Under the pieces are notes generated by a model. That model searched no databases. It worked only from the letters and a program-made list of their open reading frames with translations, and was not told the origin of the DNA. Shown in pieces: positions 14,450 to 22,090 of a DNA stretch of 27,926 nt. Source of the DNA: JBAWZR01 sp037142915 (GTDB taxonomy: Bacteria; Patescibacteriota; Minisyncoccia; Moranbacterales; UBA1568); the NCBI GenBank assembly GCA_037142915.1, contig JBAWZR010000007.1, positions 1 through 27,926 of the forward strand, in the 5' to 3' direction. Within the stretch, counting starts at the first letter, position 1; each line of letters opens with the position of its first letter. A program made the position numbers and the translations under genes.

Positions 14450-14473
14450 AAAACCCCGCAACGTCGGGGTTTT
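14450..14473 (+). terminator. bidirectional terminator
   Basis: AAAACCCCG (14450-14458) pairs exactly with CGGGGTTTT (14465-14473), followed by ATTGTTT. It ends the 13783 transcript and, read in reverse, can end the minus-strand envelope cluster. Confidence 0.88.
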
Positions 14474-14507
14474 ATTGTTTCTTATTTGTCGGAATCTGAG
14501 TTGAATT

Positions 14508-14561
14508 TCCCCCTCTCCTGAGCTGAGGAGAGTCCGCCGGCTGGCGGAGGGGTGAGGTTGG
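14508..14561. repeat. dispersed repeat, family 3 with nested palindrome
   Basis: CTCTCCTGAGCTGAGGAGAG as at 9118, then a nested TCCGCCGGCTGGCGGA, then GGGGTGAGGTTGG. Comparison with 9118-9160 shows the same outer element without the TCCGCC/GGCGGA arms. Confidence 0.75.
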
Positions 14562-14575
14562 GTTGAATTTGAAAC

Positions 14576-15001
14576 TCATCTGATAAGGGGAAGAAATTCA
14601 GTACCAATTTCTAATCCCCACTCATCCGCTTTACCGGCATTGATTTCCAGTATTTGATTTGCTTCAACTGGCGGAGTGAATATATCTTTACTCCCGGCCG
14701 GGATATTTTTTTGGATATAGACTACCCGGGAGTCAGCTATCCACACGATGTCAAGTGAGAACCGCATCCCCTTCATCCAAAAGGCGTATCTATACGGTTT
14801 CGCGAAGTCGAATAACATTCCACAATCAGCGCAGAGCGAATCACGACCACCCAAACCCTCCTCCTGTGTCGCTACTGTGTCCGCTCGTTCTACATATATC
14901 CAGTGGTGATTAACTTGTATGAAATGTTGGCTCGCATACCAAATAACGCCAATCAAAATGACACAAGCAATTGCACTGAAAATTATTTTTTTTGAAGACA
15001 T
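14576..15001 (-). CDS. membrane-anchored DUF192 protein
   Basis: The 141-residue protein has an N-terminal anchor (about 6-24) and then a complete DUF192 domain. Hallmarks are GLGGRDSL, GMLFDF, YAFWMKGMRFSLDIVWI and LEINAGKADEWGLEIGTEF. DUF192 proteins are small beta-rich extracytoplasmic proteins; their biochemical role is not established. The start ATG lies one base after the TAG of the upstream glycosyltransferase, so translation is probably coupled. It is the last gene of the minus-strand envelope cluster. Two cysteines (CADC) in the middle are less usual for the family. Confidence 0.9.
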   Translation of the reverse strand: MSSKKIIFSAIACVILIGVIWYASQHFIQVNHHWIYVERADTVATQEEGLGGRDSLCADCGMLFDFAKPYRYAFWMKGMRFSLDIVWIADSRVVYIQKNIPAGSKDIFTPPVEANQILEINAGKADEWGLEIGTEFLPLIR

Positions 15002-15002
15002 G

Positions 15003-15986
15003 CTACTTTTTCACCAAGAAAATCACGCCACTCACGACAAACACTGCGAGAAAAATAATCACTTTCTGCAAAGATGAACCAAATGACGCGACCCCACCGA
15101 GGAGAGCGGAGATAAGAATATACGCCAGAGCGATACGTCGATCTGACCAGCCCCGCTCCCGCAGACGAAAGTGCAAATGAAAATGTTGATCGCCATGAAA
15201 GATAGAGACACCCGATCGAAACCGCTTCACCACCACCCACAACGCGTCAATCAATGGAATACTCAGCACAAGGAGTGTCGTCGCAATCTTCGTCCCGGCG
15301 AATATCGCCAATACTCCCAAGAGAAAACCCCAAAAATACGATCCCGATGTCCCGGCGATAAACTTGGCCGGTGAAAAGTTAAAGAAAAGAAATCCCAATG
15401 TCACTCCGGTCGCGATAAGCGCGAGGATAGCTACCGGTGGCTGATATACCTCGGGGCGAAGCGCCAAAAGGAAAATCGTGAAGAACCCTATGACTGAGAC
15501 GCCTCCTGCGACGCCGTCCACGCCGTCCGTCCAGTTGACCGCGTTCATAATCACCACCAGCCACACTACGGTCACCAGATAGCTCAATACACTCGAAGCG
15601 ATATGCATCGTGCCAAACACAGGCAGAACGAGCGTATGAACGGCGATACCGAACGAGAAAATGAAAGTCACGAGCAGGAGTTGGAAGAGCAACTGCGTGT
15701 GCCAGGGGAATTTCAGGATATCGTCCGCCACGCCAAATACGAGCAATGTGAGAACGCCGAACAGTAGTAGTCCCAAAGACCGGTCAATTACCAAGTGCGC
15801 ATCATACACGACTGAGAGACAAAACACCGTGATGAGAAAAACTCCACCCGAACGGAACAGGTATTTCTTCATCCAGTGGAGCGAGGGTGGCAGATGTTCG
15901 AGGAATCGCGACAGAATAAACCCCGCGAAAGCCATCACGCTCACAGCTCGGAGAAAAGGTATCAAATAGAGGGTGAGCGTTTGCAT
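15003..15986 (-). CDS. polyprenyl-phosphate GlcNAc/sugar-1-phosphate transferase (MraY/WecA superfamily)
   Basis: Transfers a sugar-1-phosphate from a UDP-sugar to undecaprenyl phosphate, the first step of a lipid-linked glycan. The 327-residue protein is polytopic. It has DD at 88-89 (FGVADDILKFPW), NAVNWTDGVDGVAGG (148-162) and the C-terminal loop RFRSGVSIFHGDQHFHLH (about 255-272). The HxDxHxHxH-type loop with DGVDG fits the WecA/TagO side rather than MraY itself, which usually has a pentapeptide-specific loop. It lies between an HAD-like gene (16 bases upstream) and a DUF192 gene (1 base downstream). GAAGGA stands 10 bases before the ATG but within a short palindrome. Confidence 0.9.
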   Translation of the reverse strand: MQTLTLYLIPFLRAVSVMAFAGFILSRFLEHLPPSLHWMKKYLFRSGGVFLITVFCLSVVYDAHLVIDRSLGLLLFGVLTLLVFGVADDILKFPWHTQLLFQLLLVTFIFSFGIAVHTLVLPVFGTMHIASSVLSYLVTVVWLVVIMNAVNWTDGVDGVAGGVSVIGFFTIFLLALRPEVYQPPVAILALIATGVTLGFLFFNFSPAKFIAGTSGSYFWGFLLGVLAIFAGTKIATTLLVLSIPLIDALWVVVKRFRSGVSIFHGDQHFHLHFRLRERGWSDRRIALAYILISALLGGVASFGSSLQKVIIFLAVFVVSGVIFLVKK

Positions 15987-16002
15987 AAAGGAAAATTCCT
16001 TC

Positions 16003-16395
16003 TCAAAGATTCGCAGTCAGAAATTCTTTCAAAGCCGCTAAGTCCCGTTTTTCATGATCATAGTGATACGACTTTATGCCGATTGATTCGGCGCTTTTGA
16101 CGGCTTCCGGATTGTGTTCAAAATAAATCACCTCGTCTTTATTCAAGCCATACTGCTCCAGGAGTATCTCAAAATATTTCGGATCAGTTTTCTCGGGATT
16201 ATGCTTGAGTGTAAAAACTTCATACGGCATCGCATCGAGACCAAATGTTTTGTACTGCTCGTCATTGGCTCCAGTCACGATAATTTTTCTATTGGGAAAA
16301 GTTTCTAGCAAATCTTTCATCTCTTCAAAAATCTCAAAACTATTTTCAGTTTCAATCACCAAACCATCCACCGCATCAACCAAAATTGTTTTCAT
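16003..16395 (-). CDS. HAD-superfamily-like protein with altered catalytic motifs
   Basis: The 130-residue Rossmann-like protein follows HAD spacing: motif I region ILVDAVDGLV, motif II IIVTGAND (Thr41), a Lys in NPEKTDPKYF (Lys69), and a motif IV region VIYFEHNPEAVKSAESIGI. Motif I reads DAVD in place of DxD, and motif IV has EHN where DD or ED is usual. It may therefore be a weak or inactive phosphatase. Small HADs of this shape often sit beside sugar-nucleotide or glycan genes, which fits the context. Start ATG at 16395; no Shine-Dalgarno. A family 1 repeat lies between it and the upstream GT2 gene. Confidence 0.75.
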   Translation of the reverse strand: MKTILVDAVDGLVIETENSFEIFEEMKDLLETFPNRKIIVTGANDEQYKTFGLDAMPYEVFTLKHNPEKTDPKYFEILLEQYGLNKDEVIYFEHNPEAVKSAESIGIKSYHYDHEKRDLAALKEFLTANL

Positions 16396-16410
16396 ACATG
16401 TATTTTTTAA

Positions 16411-16439
16411 CCTAGATCCCGGATCAAGTCCGGGATGAC
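16411..16439. repeat. family 1 palindromic repeat (intergenic copy)
   Basis: CCTAGATCCCGGATC / AAGTCCGGGATGAC, the same outline as the prmC-internal copy at 8731-8759. It occupies most of the 53-base gap between the GT2 and HAD-like genes. Confidence 0.75.
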
Positions 16440-16448
16440 ACGATACGA

Positions 16449-18152
16449 TTACTTCCGTTTCATCTTCTCCGTGACCCAGAATTCACCGAAGTAGTTTTTG
16501 GTAAGGATGCGCGTCTGCGAGTCGATGGCCGGGATGGCGGAGATGAACGCGACGATCGGGAAAAGCGCCCATTGGAAAAGCATATTGAAGTAGCGAGTCC
16601 AGTGATAATATTTCGGCTTGGGCGGGAGCGACAACAGCGAAAGCGGGATGGAGACGAGCAACCCCATCATCGCGAGGCGCATCAAAGTCTCAGTAATATA
16701 GGGCAGGTTCTTGGCCAAGACGCTATCGAGAAATATCTGATTGCCCAGCATGAGCGGGAGCCACCCGAGGAACGCGAGGATAAATGAAGTCGTCGCCCAG
16801 GAATAATGCCCCTCGATCATCTCAAACATAATCCGCAACTTAGTACCAAGCGGGATGATCTTGTCCGGCCAGATGGCACGCATCATCACGGGGAAATTCT
16901 CGATACCGTAGGCCCAACGACGTTTTTGCTTGTATTGATTCTGCACCGTCTTCCACCAGGTCTCAGCCAACACCGCGTCGAGTGAGAGCGGCAGGTGAAT
17001 CGGCTTTACCTCGTAGTCGCCGTGAAAATAAGAAAGGCACTTCCAGTAAATGATCGAATCCTCGCTGATCATATTGAGCGGCCAAAATCCAACCTTCACC
17101 AAGGTATCAAACGGTTCGCTGTGCGACGAGAACGTCACCATCTCTTTGCGCGTACTCTGATACATATGCCAAAACGACGACCCAGTGACGATCATCCGCA
17201 CGATGGCGTTCGTATCCCAGAGGTTATTGTGATAAACCGGGATCGGCTGGTAGGCACGCTGGAGACGCTTGGGCTCGGTGATATAGGCGTAGGTGAGAGC
17301 GGCGAAATATTCCGGATGCGCCACGCTGTCACAATCAAAATTAGAAAAAACCACCTTGGTATAATCAATCGCGCGTTCATCAAGATACGTCATCAGGTAT
17401 CGCGCGGCAAAAGCGGCATTGGATGCCTTGCACTTCATCTCACCCTCCGCCACGATGTGTGTCGTCACGATGAAGTCACGAAAAAGATGCCCAAATTTCT
17501 CCTTCAGATATTTCACTTTCGCTTCCCGGAATTCAAGATTCTCTCGTTCTTCAGTCGCGAGGATAACGATCATCTGCTCCTTGGGAAAGTTGACATCTAC
17601 GAGTGCCTGCAGGGCTGGCTCGATAATCTCGGCTGGCTCACCCGCGGTCGGCAAAATTACAACATGCACGATACTCCGCCAGTCCCAGATTTCATCCTTG
17701 ATAGGAATGAGCTTCTCCACTTCAGCGAGCCATTCACCTTCCTTGCGCATCCGCTTGGCGAGAATATGCCGTCGCCACACACGCCAGAGTGGGATCTCCC
17801 GACGAGACGATGTGAGCCGCGCGATCCGCCCTCGAATATCTGACGCATACGCCTCCGGATGAACAATATTCTGACAACGGCTCCACCAATCTGTCTTCTT
17901 GCCCTCTTGGAGTTGATTGTAGGCTTGCGTGGAATAATACGTGATATAAATCGAGCGATAGATCCAATACACATCAAAAGCGATGATCAAGAGCGATGCC
18001 ACCACCGGGGCCAAAAACGCCAACACAAACATCCCCACCAGGGTCGTCCAGGTGAGGGTGCCAGGGATTATCTCAAAAAACCGCTGCCACCGCCGCTCTT
18101 TAGGGTCGGTCGTTTTGGGATTCGGAAAGGTAAAAGCCATAGAAAACACCAT
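16449..18152 (-). CDS. membrane-bound GT2 family glycosyltransferase (cellulose-synthase-like)
   Basis: Processive-type inverting glycosyltransferase, predicted to polymerise or transfer sugars for a surface glycan. The 567 residues contain two N-terminal membrane segments (about 30-65). The GT-A catalytic domain (about 160-430) has the DxD motif in SNFDCDSVAHPEY, the acceptor-side SED in MISEDSIIYW, and a QxxRW motif in QNQYKQKRRWAYG. Further C-terminal membrane segments follow (about 455-545). QxxRW plus membrane segments is the hallmark of synthase-type GT2 enzymes. It is the first gene of the minus-strand envelope cluster. A promoter lies at 18169-18196. AAGG 10 bases before the ATG is a weak ribosome-binding site. 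A second in-frame ATG 4 codons later is possible. Confidence 0.92.
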   Translation of the reverse strand: MVFSMAFTFPNPKTTDPKERRWQRFFEIIPGTLTWTTLVGMFVLAFLAPVVASLLIIAFDVYWIYRSIYITYYSTQAYNQLQEGKKTDWWSRCQNIVHPEAYASDIRGRIARLTSSRREIPLWRVWRRHILAKRMRKEGEWLAEVEKLIPIKDEIWDWRSIVHVVILPTAGEPAEIIEPALQALVDVNFPKEQMIVILATEERENLEFREAKVKYLKEKFGHLFRDFIVTTHIVAEGEMKCKASNAAFAARYLMTYLDERAIDYTKVVFSNFDCDSVAHPEYFAALTYAYITEPKRLQRAYQPIPVYHNNLWDTNAIVRMIVTGSSFWHMYQSTRKEMVTFSSHSEPFDTLVKVGFWPLNMISEDSIIYWKCLSYFHGDYEVKPIHLPLSLDAVLAETWWKTVQNQYKQKRRWAYGIENFPVMMRAIWPDKIIPLGTKLRIMFEMIEGHYSWATTSFILAFLGWLPLMLGNQIFLDSVLAKNLPYITETLMRLAMMGLLVSIPLSLLSLPPKPKYYHWTRYFNMLFQWALFPIVAFISAIPAIDSQTRILTKNYFGEFWVTEKMKRK

Positions 18153-18168
18153 TCAATTATTGCCTTCA

Positions 18169-18196
18169 TAATAGCTTTTTTTCTGTCAAAAGTAAA
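18169..18196 (-). promoter_or_regulatory. promoter of the envelope gene cluster
   Basis: Minus-strand TTTACT (18191-18196), 16 bases, TATTAT (18169-18174), just upstream of the GT2 gene. Confidence 0.5.
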
Positions 18197-18218
18197 GCTG
18201 CGGCTAAGTGATATTTTC

Positions 18219-18352
18219 AGGACTTACACACTTGATTCTAAACCGGTTTCCGACGAAGCATTCCCTCTTTGCCTGTGATAGGTTTATCAAACGGCTTCAG
18301 AGGAAACGCTCCGCCATAAACCGGTACATATTTTTTCAAGCGCGTAAGTCCT
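18219..18352 (-). repeat. 134-base long palindrome: MITE-like element or structured minus-strand RNA
   Basis: The ends AGGACTTACACACTTGA (18219-18235) and TCAAGCGCGTAAGTCCT (18336-18352) are inverted over 17 positions. Inside, ACCGGTTT (18242-18249) pairs with AAACCGGT (18318-18325). Then 18252-18268 pairs with 18299-18315. A last hairpin at the tip is TGATA/TATCA (18276-18280 with 18285-18289). All six imperfect positions in the stems are A-C or C-A on the plus strand, so all are G-U pairs on the minus strand. The ends GGACTTACGC resemble terminal inverted repeats of some IS5-type elements. It sits just upstream of the GT2 promoter. There is no coding content. Confidence 0.7.
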
Positions 18353-18411
18353 AAGTTTTGTATTTTCTCATTTTTTCCACTATACTAAAAGAAAGAAAAC
18401 AAAAATTAGAT

Positions 18412-19329
18412 ATGAACATCATAAAATATCACACCCTCACCTGGATCGATTTCAAAGACCCGTCACCCGAAGACATCCGCTACCTCCAGGAACACTTCAA
18501 TATCCATCCACTCGCCATCGAGGAATTCGTCACGCCCACCTACCAGCCCAAGGCGATCCACTACGACAACTGCCTCTACCTCTCCATCCACACACCCCTC
18601 TTCGACCCGGAGAAGCGTACATCCTACCCTGGTGAGCTCGACATCATCGTCACCGCCGACCACCTCATCACCGGGCATCGTCTCTCCATTTATCCAGTGG
18701 AACATTTTTTCCACCAGCTCGATCAGAGCGAGGGCAAACGCCGCCACTACCTCTCGCATACCCCGGCGCACCTCCTCCACCACCTGATCGAAAACCTCCT
18801 CAACTCGTGCTTCCCTCGACTCGAACACATCGCTGAGAGCCTCACGCAAATCGAGGATCAAGTCTTCAGTGATACCGACAACGAAAAAGAAATGGTCCGC
18901 GAGATCTCGACGGTCAAACGGGACATCCTCAATTTCCGACGCACGCTCAAACCACAACGATCCATCCTCGAATCCCTCGTCCAGAAGGAAAGTCCTTTCG
19001 TCCCGCACGACCTCAAGGCCTACTATCAGGATCTCATCAGCACCAATATCCGCATCTGGAATATCCTCGAAAACAGCAAAGAAACCATCGAGTCATTGGA
19101 GGAGACCAACAATTCCCTCCTCTCCAATAAGCTCGGACTCACGATGAAAATCCTCACGGTCTTCTCCGCCGTCCTCCTGCCGATGACCGTCTACACCAAC
19201 CTCCTCGCGATGAACCGCGACGCCATCCCGCTCGGCAACCATCCGAACGCGTTTTGGATTCACGCGAGCATTATGCTCGTCGTAGCCATCTTCACCGCCG
19301 CCATCTTCAGGGTCAAGAAGTGGTTTTGA
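18412..19329 (+). CDS. corA: CorA-family divalent cation transporter
   Basis: CorA forms pentameric Mg2+/Co2+ channels. The 305-residue protein has the long cytoplasmic alpha/beta and stalk-helix domain (about 1-240) and then two C-terminal membrane helices. The signature loop between the helices, normally GMN, reads AMN in LLAMNRDAIPLG. This is the conserved pore-entrance motif, so selectivity or activity may differ. The ATG at 18412 gives a normal N-terminus (MNIIKYHTLTWIDF). The TATACT at 18381-18386 could be its -10. No Shine-Dalgarno is present. It ends with TGA, evidence that UGA is a stop in this genome. Confidence 0.9.
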   Translation: MNIIKYHTLTWIDFKDPSPEDIRYLQEHFNIHPLAIEEFVTPTYQPKAIHYDNCLYLSIHTPLFDPEKRTSYPGELDIIVTADHLITGHRLSIYPVEHFFHQLDQSEGKRRHYLSHTPAHLLHHLIENLLNSCFPRLEHIAESLTQIEDQVFSDTDNEKEMVREISTVKRDILNFRRTLKPQRSILESLVQKESPFVPHDLKAYYQDLISTNIRIWNILENSKETIESLEETNNSLLSNKLGLTMKILTVFSAVLLPMTVYTNLLAMNRDAIPLGNHPNAFWIHASIMLVVAIFTAAIFRVKKWF

Positions 19330-19366
19330 TTTTTTGTCAAGCCTGTCAAAAAAAGATTGTTACAGC

Positions 19367-19372
19367 TATACT
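19367..19372 (+). promoter_or_regulatory. possible -10 of cysS
   Basis: TATACT lies 39 bases before the cysS ATG, with CTGTCA 18 bases further upstream as a weak -35. Confidence 0.4.
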
Positions 19373-19410
19373 GGAAACAAGGCTTTTTATTTTGTATCAT
19401 TTCCAAAAAT

Positions 19411-20943
19411 ATGCTCACCTTCCACAATACCCTCACCAAGAAGAAAGAAATTTTCGAGCCACTCCACATCGGCAAGGTCGGGATGTATACCTGCGGGCCG
19501 ACGGTCTACGGCAAGATCCATATCGGCAACCTCCGCGCCTATGTACTCGCTGACCTCATACGAAGACTCCTGACACACGAAGGCTACGAAGTGAGAGCTA
19601 TCAAAAACATCACCGATGTCGGCCACCTCACTGCCGACGATATCGCACAGGGCGACAGCGGCGAGGATAAAATCGAGAAAAAAGCCCGAGCCGAACACAA
19701 GACACCCCAGGAAATCGCCGACTTCTACGAGGACTACTTCCACCGTACCGAGGAACAAATGAATATCCTCCCGGCACATTTCTTTCCGCAGGCGACCAAG
19801 CATATCCCGCAGATGATCCGCCTCATAGAATCCCTCATCGAGCAAGAGTACGCTTATGAGAAGAATGGTAATGTCTTCCTCGATGTCACCGCTTTTGCTG
19901 ACTACGGCAAACTCTCGGGCAATACGCTCGACAAACTCAAAGTCGGTGCACGACTCGAAGAACACCCCGACAAACGCCACCCCTGGGACTTCGCCCTCTG
20001 GCTCAAGGCGCCCGCCGATCACCTGATGAAATGGCCGAGTCCGTGGAGCACCGGCTACCCAGGCTGGCACATCGAGTGCAGCGCGATGAGTATGGAGTAC
20101 CTCGGCGATACGCTCGACATCCACACTGGTGGCGAGGACAATATCTTCCCCCACCACGAAGCCGAGATCGTCCAGTCCGAGGGTGTCACGCACCAACCGT
20201 TCGCCCGCTACTGGATTCACAACCGTCACCTGCTGGTCGACGGCGTGAAGATGTCCAAGTCCAAAGGCAACCTCTACACCTTCGAAGACATCCTCGATCG
20301 TGGTTATTCAGCGATGGACTTGCGGATGCTTCTCCTCCTCAGCCACTACCGTTCACAAATGAACTTCACATGGGAAGCGCTCGACCAAGCCAAGGCTAAT
20401 TGGCAGACGATCCAAACTTTTCACGATCGCCTTATAGAGGCCTGTCATTGCGACCCCGCTCTTCGCGAAGGGCAAGGGGAAGCAATTCCCAACTCAAAAA
20501 ACGAGAGCTTAAAAGAGGAGATTGCCACATCCCGATCCGCCACAGCGGACGGGACTCGCAATGACGGTTACTCTTTCAGTCTCGAAACTTTTCAAAAATC
20601 ATTTCTTGAAGCGCTCGAGGACGACCTCAATACCCCGCAAGCCATCACCATCCTCCTCGATACGATCAAACAAGCCAACCGTGCGCTCGATGAGGGTGTT
20701 TCGTTCGACATTCCCGCGCTCGCTGGCTGGCTTGACACAGTGGTGAATAACCTCCTCGGACTTCGTTGGGAGTACACCGATGATCAAACCGTGCCGCAAA
20801 CCGTTCTCGATCTCGCCGCCCAACGCGAACAAGCTCGCACGGAAAAAAACTTCTCTCTCGCCGACACCCTGCGAGAGGAAATAGAAAAAACAGGCTTCAC
20901 CATAGAAGACACTGCCACAGGTACGAAAGTTCGCAAAGCCTAA
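19411..20943 (+). CDS. cysS: cysteinyl-tRNA synthetase
   Basis: Class I synthetase that charges tRNA-Cys. The 510-residue protein has the zinc ligand Cys28 in YTCGPTVYG, the HIGH-type motif KIHIGNLRA, WHIECSAMS and HHEAEIVQSEG (further zinc ligands), and KMSKSKGN. A C-terminal DALR-type helical domain follows. A 41-codon segment (about residues 345-385, positions 20443-20565) is a family 2 palindromic repeat read in frame between helices of the C-terminal region. This makes the protein longer than the usual roughly 460-480 residues. The ATG at 19411 starts the normal N-terminus MLTFHNTLTKKKE; upstream in-frame codons have no match. No Shine-Dalgarno. Confidence 0.96.
   Translation: MLTFHNTLTKKKEIFEPLHIGKVGMYTCGPTVYGKIHIGNLRAYVLADLIRRLLTHEGYEVRAIKNITDVGHLTADDIAQGDSGEDKIEKKARAEHKTPQEIADFYEDYFHRTEEQMNILPAHFFPQATKHIPQMIRLIESLIEQEYAYEKNGNVFLDVTAFADYGKLSGNTLDKLKVGARLEEHPDKRHPWDFALWLKAPADHLMKWPSPWSTGYPGWHIECSAMSMEYLGDTLDIHTGGEDNIFPHHEAEIVQSEGVTHQPFARYWIHNRHLLVDGVKMSKSKGNLYTFEDILDRGYSAMDLRMLLLLSHYRSQMNFTWEALDQAKANWQTIQTFHDRLIEACHCDPALREGQGEAIPNSKNESLKEEIATSRSATADGTRNDGYSFSLETFQKSFLEALEDDLNTPQAITILLDTIKQANRALDEGVSFDIPALAGWLDTVVNNLLGLRWEYTDDQTVPQTVLDLAAQREQARTEKNFSLADTLREEIEKTGFTIEDTATGTKVRKA
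20443..20565 (+). repeat. family 2 palindromic repeat embedded in cysS
   Basis: Bounded by TGTCATTGCGA and TCGCAATGAC like the intergenic copy at 5814-5916. It is 123 bases long, exactly 41 codons. One arm carries a nested TCCGCCACAGCGGA (20536-20549) at the tip, where the other copy has a plain loop. The translation is hydrophilic and out of character for CysS. Confidence 0.85.
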
Positions 20944-20962
20944 ATATATTTTTTGAGAAATT

Positions 20963-21001
20963 AAAAACCGGATTCACTTTTTAGTGCAAACCCGGTTTTT
21001 T
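20963..21001 (+). terminator. terminator of cysS, shared with cassette A
   Basis: AAAACCGG and CCGGTTTTTT enclose an inner CACT/AGTG hairpin. Nearly the same sequence recurs at 22091-22127. It lies between converging genes and can act on both strands. Confidence 0.85.
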
Positions 21002-21019
21002 CAAAATAGCTACTGCTTT

Positions 21020-21565
21020 TTATACAGCAGCTTCAATTTCTTGGAGCCATTGCTCCAATTCATTCACGGCCACAAGATACTCACGGCTCATTTCCTTAAC
21101 ATAGTAGTTTTGGAGTAACTCACCCCCGAAACCGCCATACGAGTCAATTTGCTTTTGCCAATAATTCAATGACTTTTGATTTACACCAAAAACTACATTG
21201 CTCTTATTGGTTTTCTCCCAGTCTTCATAAAAGTGCGCCCAGGAACTAACTTTCATAGTCTCAGGGAGAGACTTTCCCACTTCCAAAGGAGAATCTTTAC
21301 GAAAAGCTTCCCAGCCTTTATAAATAGTGCGACGCCGAAATTTTTCCAATCTCGACACATCATCCAAAGTTTCTAGTGCCCAGCCATCTAAAACCAACAG
21401 TGCCCTCTTAAGGAAGCCTCTGAGTTCCAGCAAAGCCTCTTTATTTCTCCTACGCCGCTTGAAAGTAAATACTCCCTCCGGTAATATAAAACCGAAAAAA
21501 ATTACTCCGAAAAGCAAAGCCATAATCAACCATTCGGTTGCACTCATATTCCAATTCATATTCAT
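21020..21565 (-). CDS. cassette A large protein: single-pass membrane protein of unknown function
   Basis: The 181-residue protein has one N-terminal membrane span (about 10-29), then RRRR, then a helical cytoplasmic part. The stretch RNKEALLELRGFL (40-52) followed by ETLDDV (65-70) is shared with the cassette B large protein at 22162-22923; the rest differs greatly. I recognise no known family. The ATG at 21565 is fixed by GAGGAG at 21573-21578. An intercistronic hairpin (21586-21618) precedes it. It is the second gene of cassette A, ending at the terminator shared with cysS. Codon use is more AT-rich than in cysS or dnaB. Confidence 0.82.
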   Translation of the reverse strand: MNMNWNMSATEWLIMALLFGVIFFGFILPEGVFTFKRRRRNKEALLELRGFLKRALLVLDGWALETLDDVSRLEKFRRRTIYKGWEAFRKDSPLEVGKSLPETMKVSSWAHFYEDWEKTNKSNVVFGVNQKSLNYWQKQIDSYGGFGGELLQNYYVKEMSREYLVAVNELEQWLQEIEAAV

Positions 21566-21585
21566 GGTGTATCTCCTCATTTTAG

Positions 21586-21618
21586 AAACCCTGCCCCAAC
21601 ACCCTCGAGGCGGAGTTT
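21586..21618 (-). promoter_or_regulatory. conserved intercistronic hairpin, cassette A
   Basis: Minus-strand AAACTC (21613-21618) pairs with GGGTTT (21586-21591), with an inner GCC/GGC. The same region in cassette B (22943-22975) has changes that keep the pairs: T-G becomes T-A, G-C becomes G-U. It stands 21 bases before the large-gene ATG and just before its ribosome-binding site. Confidence 0.5.
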
Positions 21619-21638
21619 GATTGTTAAATTTTGTTACA

Positions 21639-21911
21639 TTACACCGCTTGTGTTCCTTCTGGGAATTTATCTTCCCAAAGAGGCCTCGATGTTTCTGGTT
21701 GTTGCTGCGGCACTGGTATGGCATATTCTACCTGCGGCTTTAACCCGAAAACTTTGTCAAATGCCGCCCCGATTTCTTCTTGGGGAGTAGAGATTATCCA
21801 AGCAAGTAACAACAGTCCTAAAGCTAAAATAACTTTCTCATACCATTTTAGCTCTTCTTTTTTTACATGTTCAGCATGTCGCTGATACATTTTATTATGA
21901 GTAGTACCCAT
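21639..21911 (-). CDS. cassette A small protein: single-pass membrane protein
   Basis: A 90-residue product with a charged N-terminus (YQRHAEHVKKEELKWYEK), one membrane span (about 26-40, VILALGLLLLAWIIS), then TPQEE and a Pro/Gln-rich tail (PVPQQQPET). The cassette B small protein shares STPQEE after the span and QQQPET in the tail. I chose the ATG at 21911 because GAGGAG sits 8 bases upstream. The frame is open up to an ATG at 22010, but that upstream part differs from its paralogue almost only at amino-acid-changing positions. The predicted transcription start (near 22018) would also cut its ribosome-binding site. No family is recognised. Confidence 0.78.
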   Translation of the reverse strand: MGTTHNKMYQRHAEHVKKEELKWYEKVILALGLLLLAWIISTPQEEIGAAFDKVFGLKPQVEYAIPVPQQQPETSRPLWEDKFPEGTQAV

Positions 21912-22018
21912 GGCGTATTCTCCTCTATAATTTTGTAGAGTTGATGGAAACCTCTTTCGCTGTGCCAGAACGAAGAGGCGTTTTGATTTGTTAAAGGGCT
22001 GCCTGCCCATTTGAAAAC
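21912..22018 (-). promoter_or_regulatory. structured 5' leader, cassette A
   Basis: About 100 bases strongly conserved with 23243-23348. Hairpin 1 pairs CCTCTT..CGTT with AGCG..AAGAGG. Hairpin 2 pairs CTCTA with TAGAG, so the last stem overlaps the ribosome-binding site GAGGAG. Control of translation initiation is inferred. Confidence 0.5.
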
Positions 22019-22024
22019 TCCTTC

Positions 22025-22053
22025 AATGTAGCATAAAAGTAAGATAGCGTCAA
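22025..22053 (-). promoter_or_regulatory. promoter of cassette A
   Basis: Minus-strand TTGACG (22048-22053), 17 bases, TACATT (22025-22030). The same promoter recurs at 23355-23383, with the spacer differing at only three bases. Confidence 0.72.
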
Positions 22054-22090
22054 GACCATCCAGACGCACGCCATCATTTTAGAGAAATGT

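Noticed and set aside
19321..19329. UGA recoding (Gracilibacteria/Absconditabacteria type)
   Set aside because: corA ends at TGA at its normal C-terminus and no gene needs UGA read as an amino acid.
21912..22010. Upstream start (ATG 22010) for the cassette A small protein
   Set aside because: Amino-acid-changing differences dominate against copy B, and the predicted transcription start would remove its ribosome-binding site; treated as leader.
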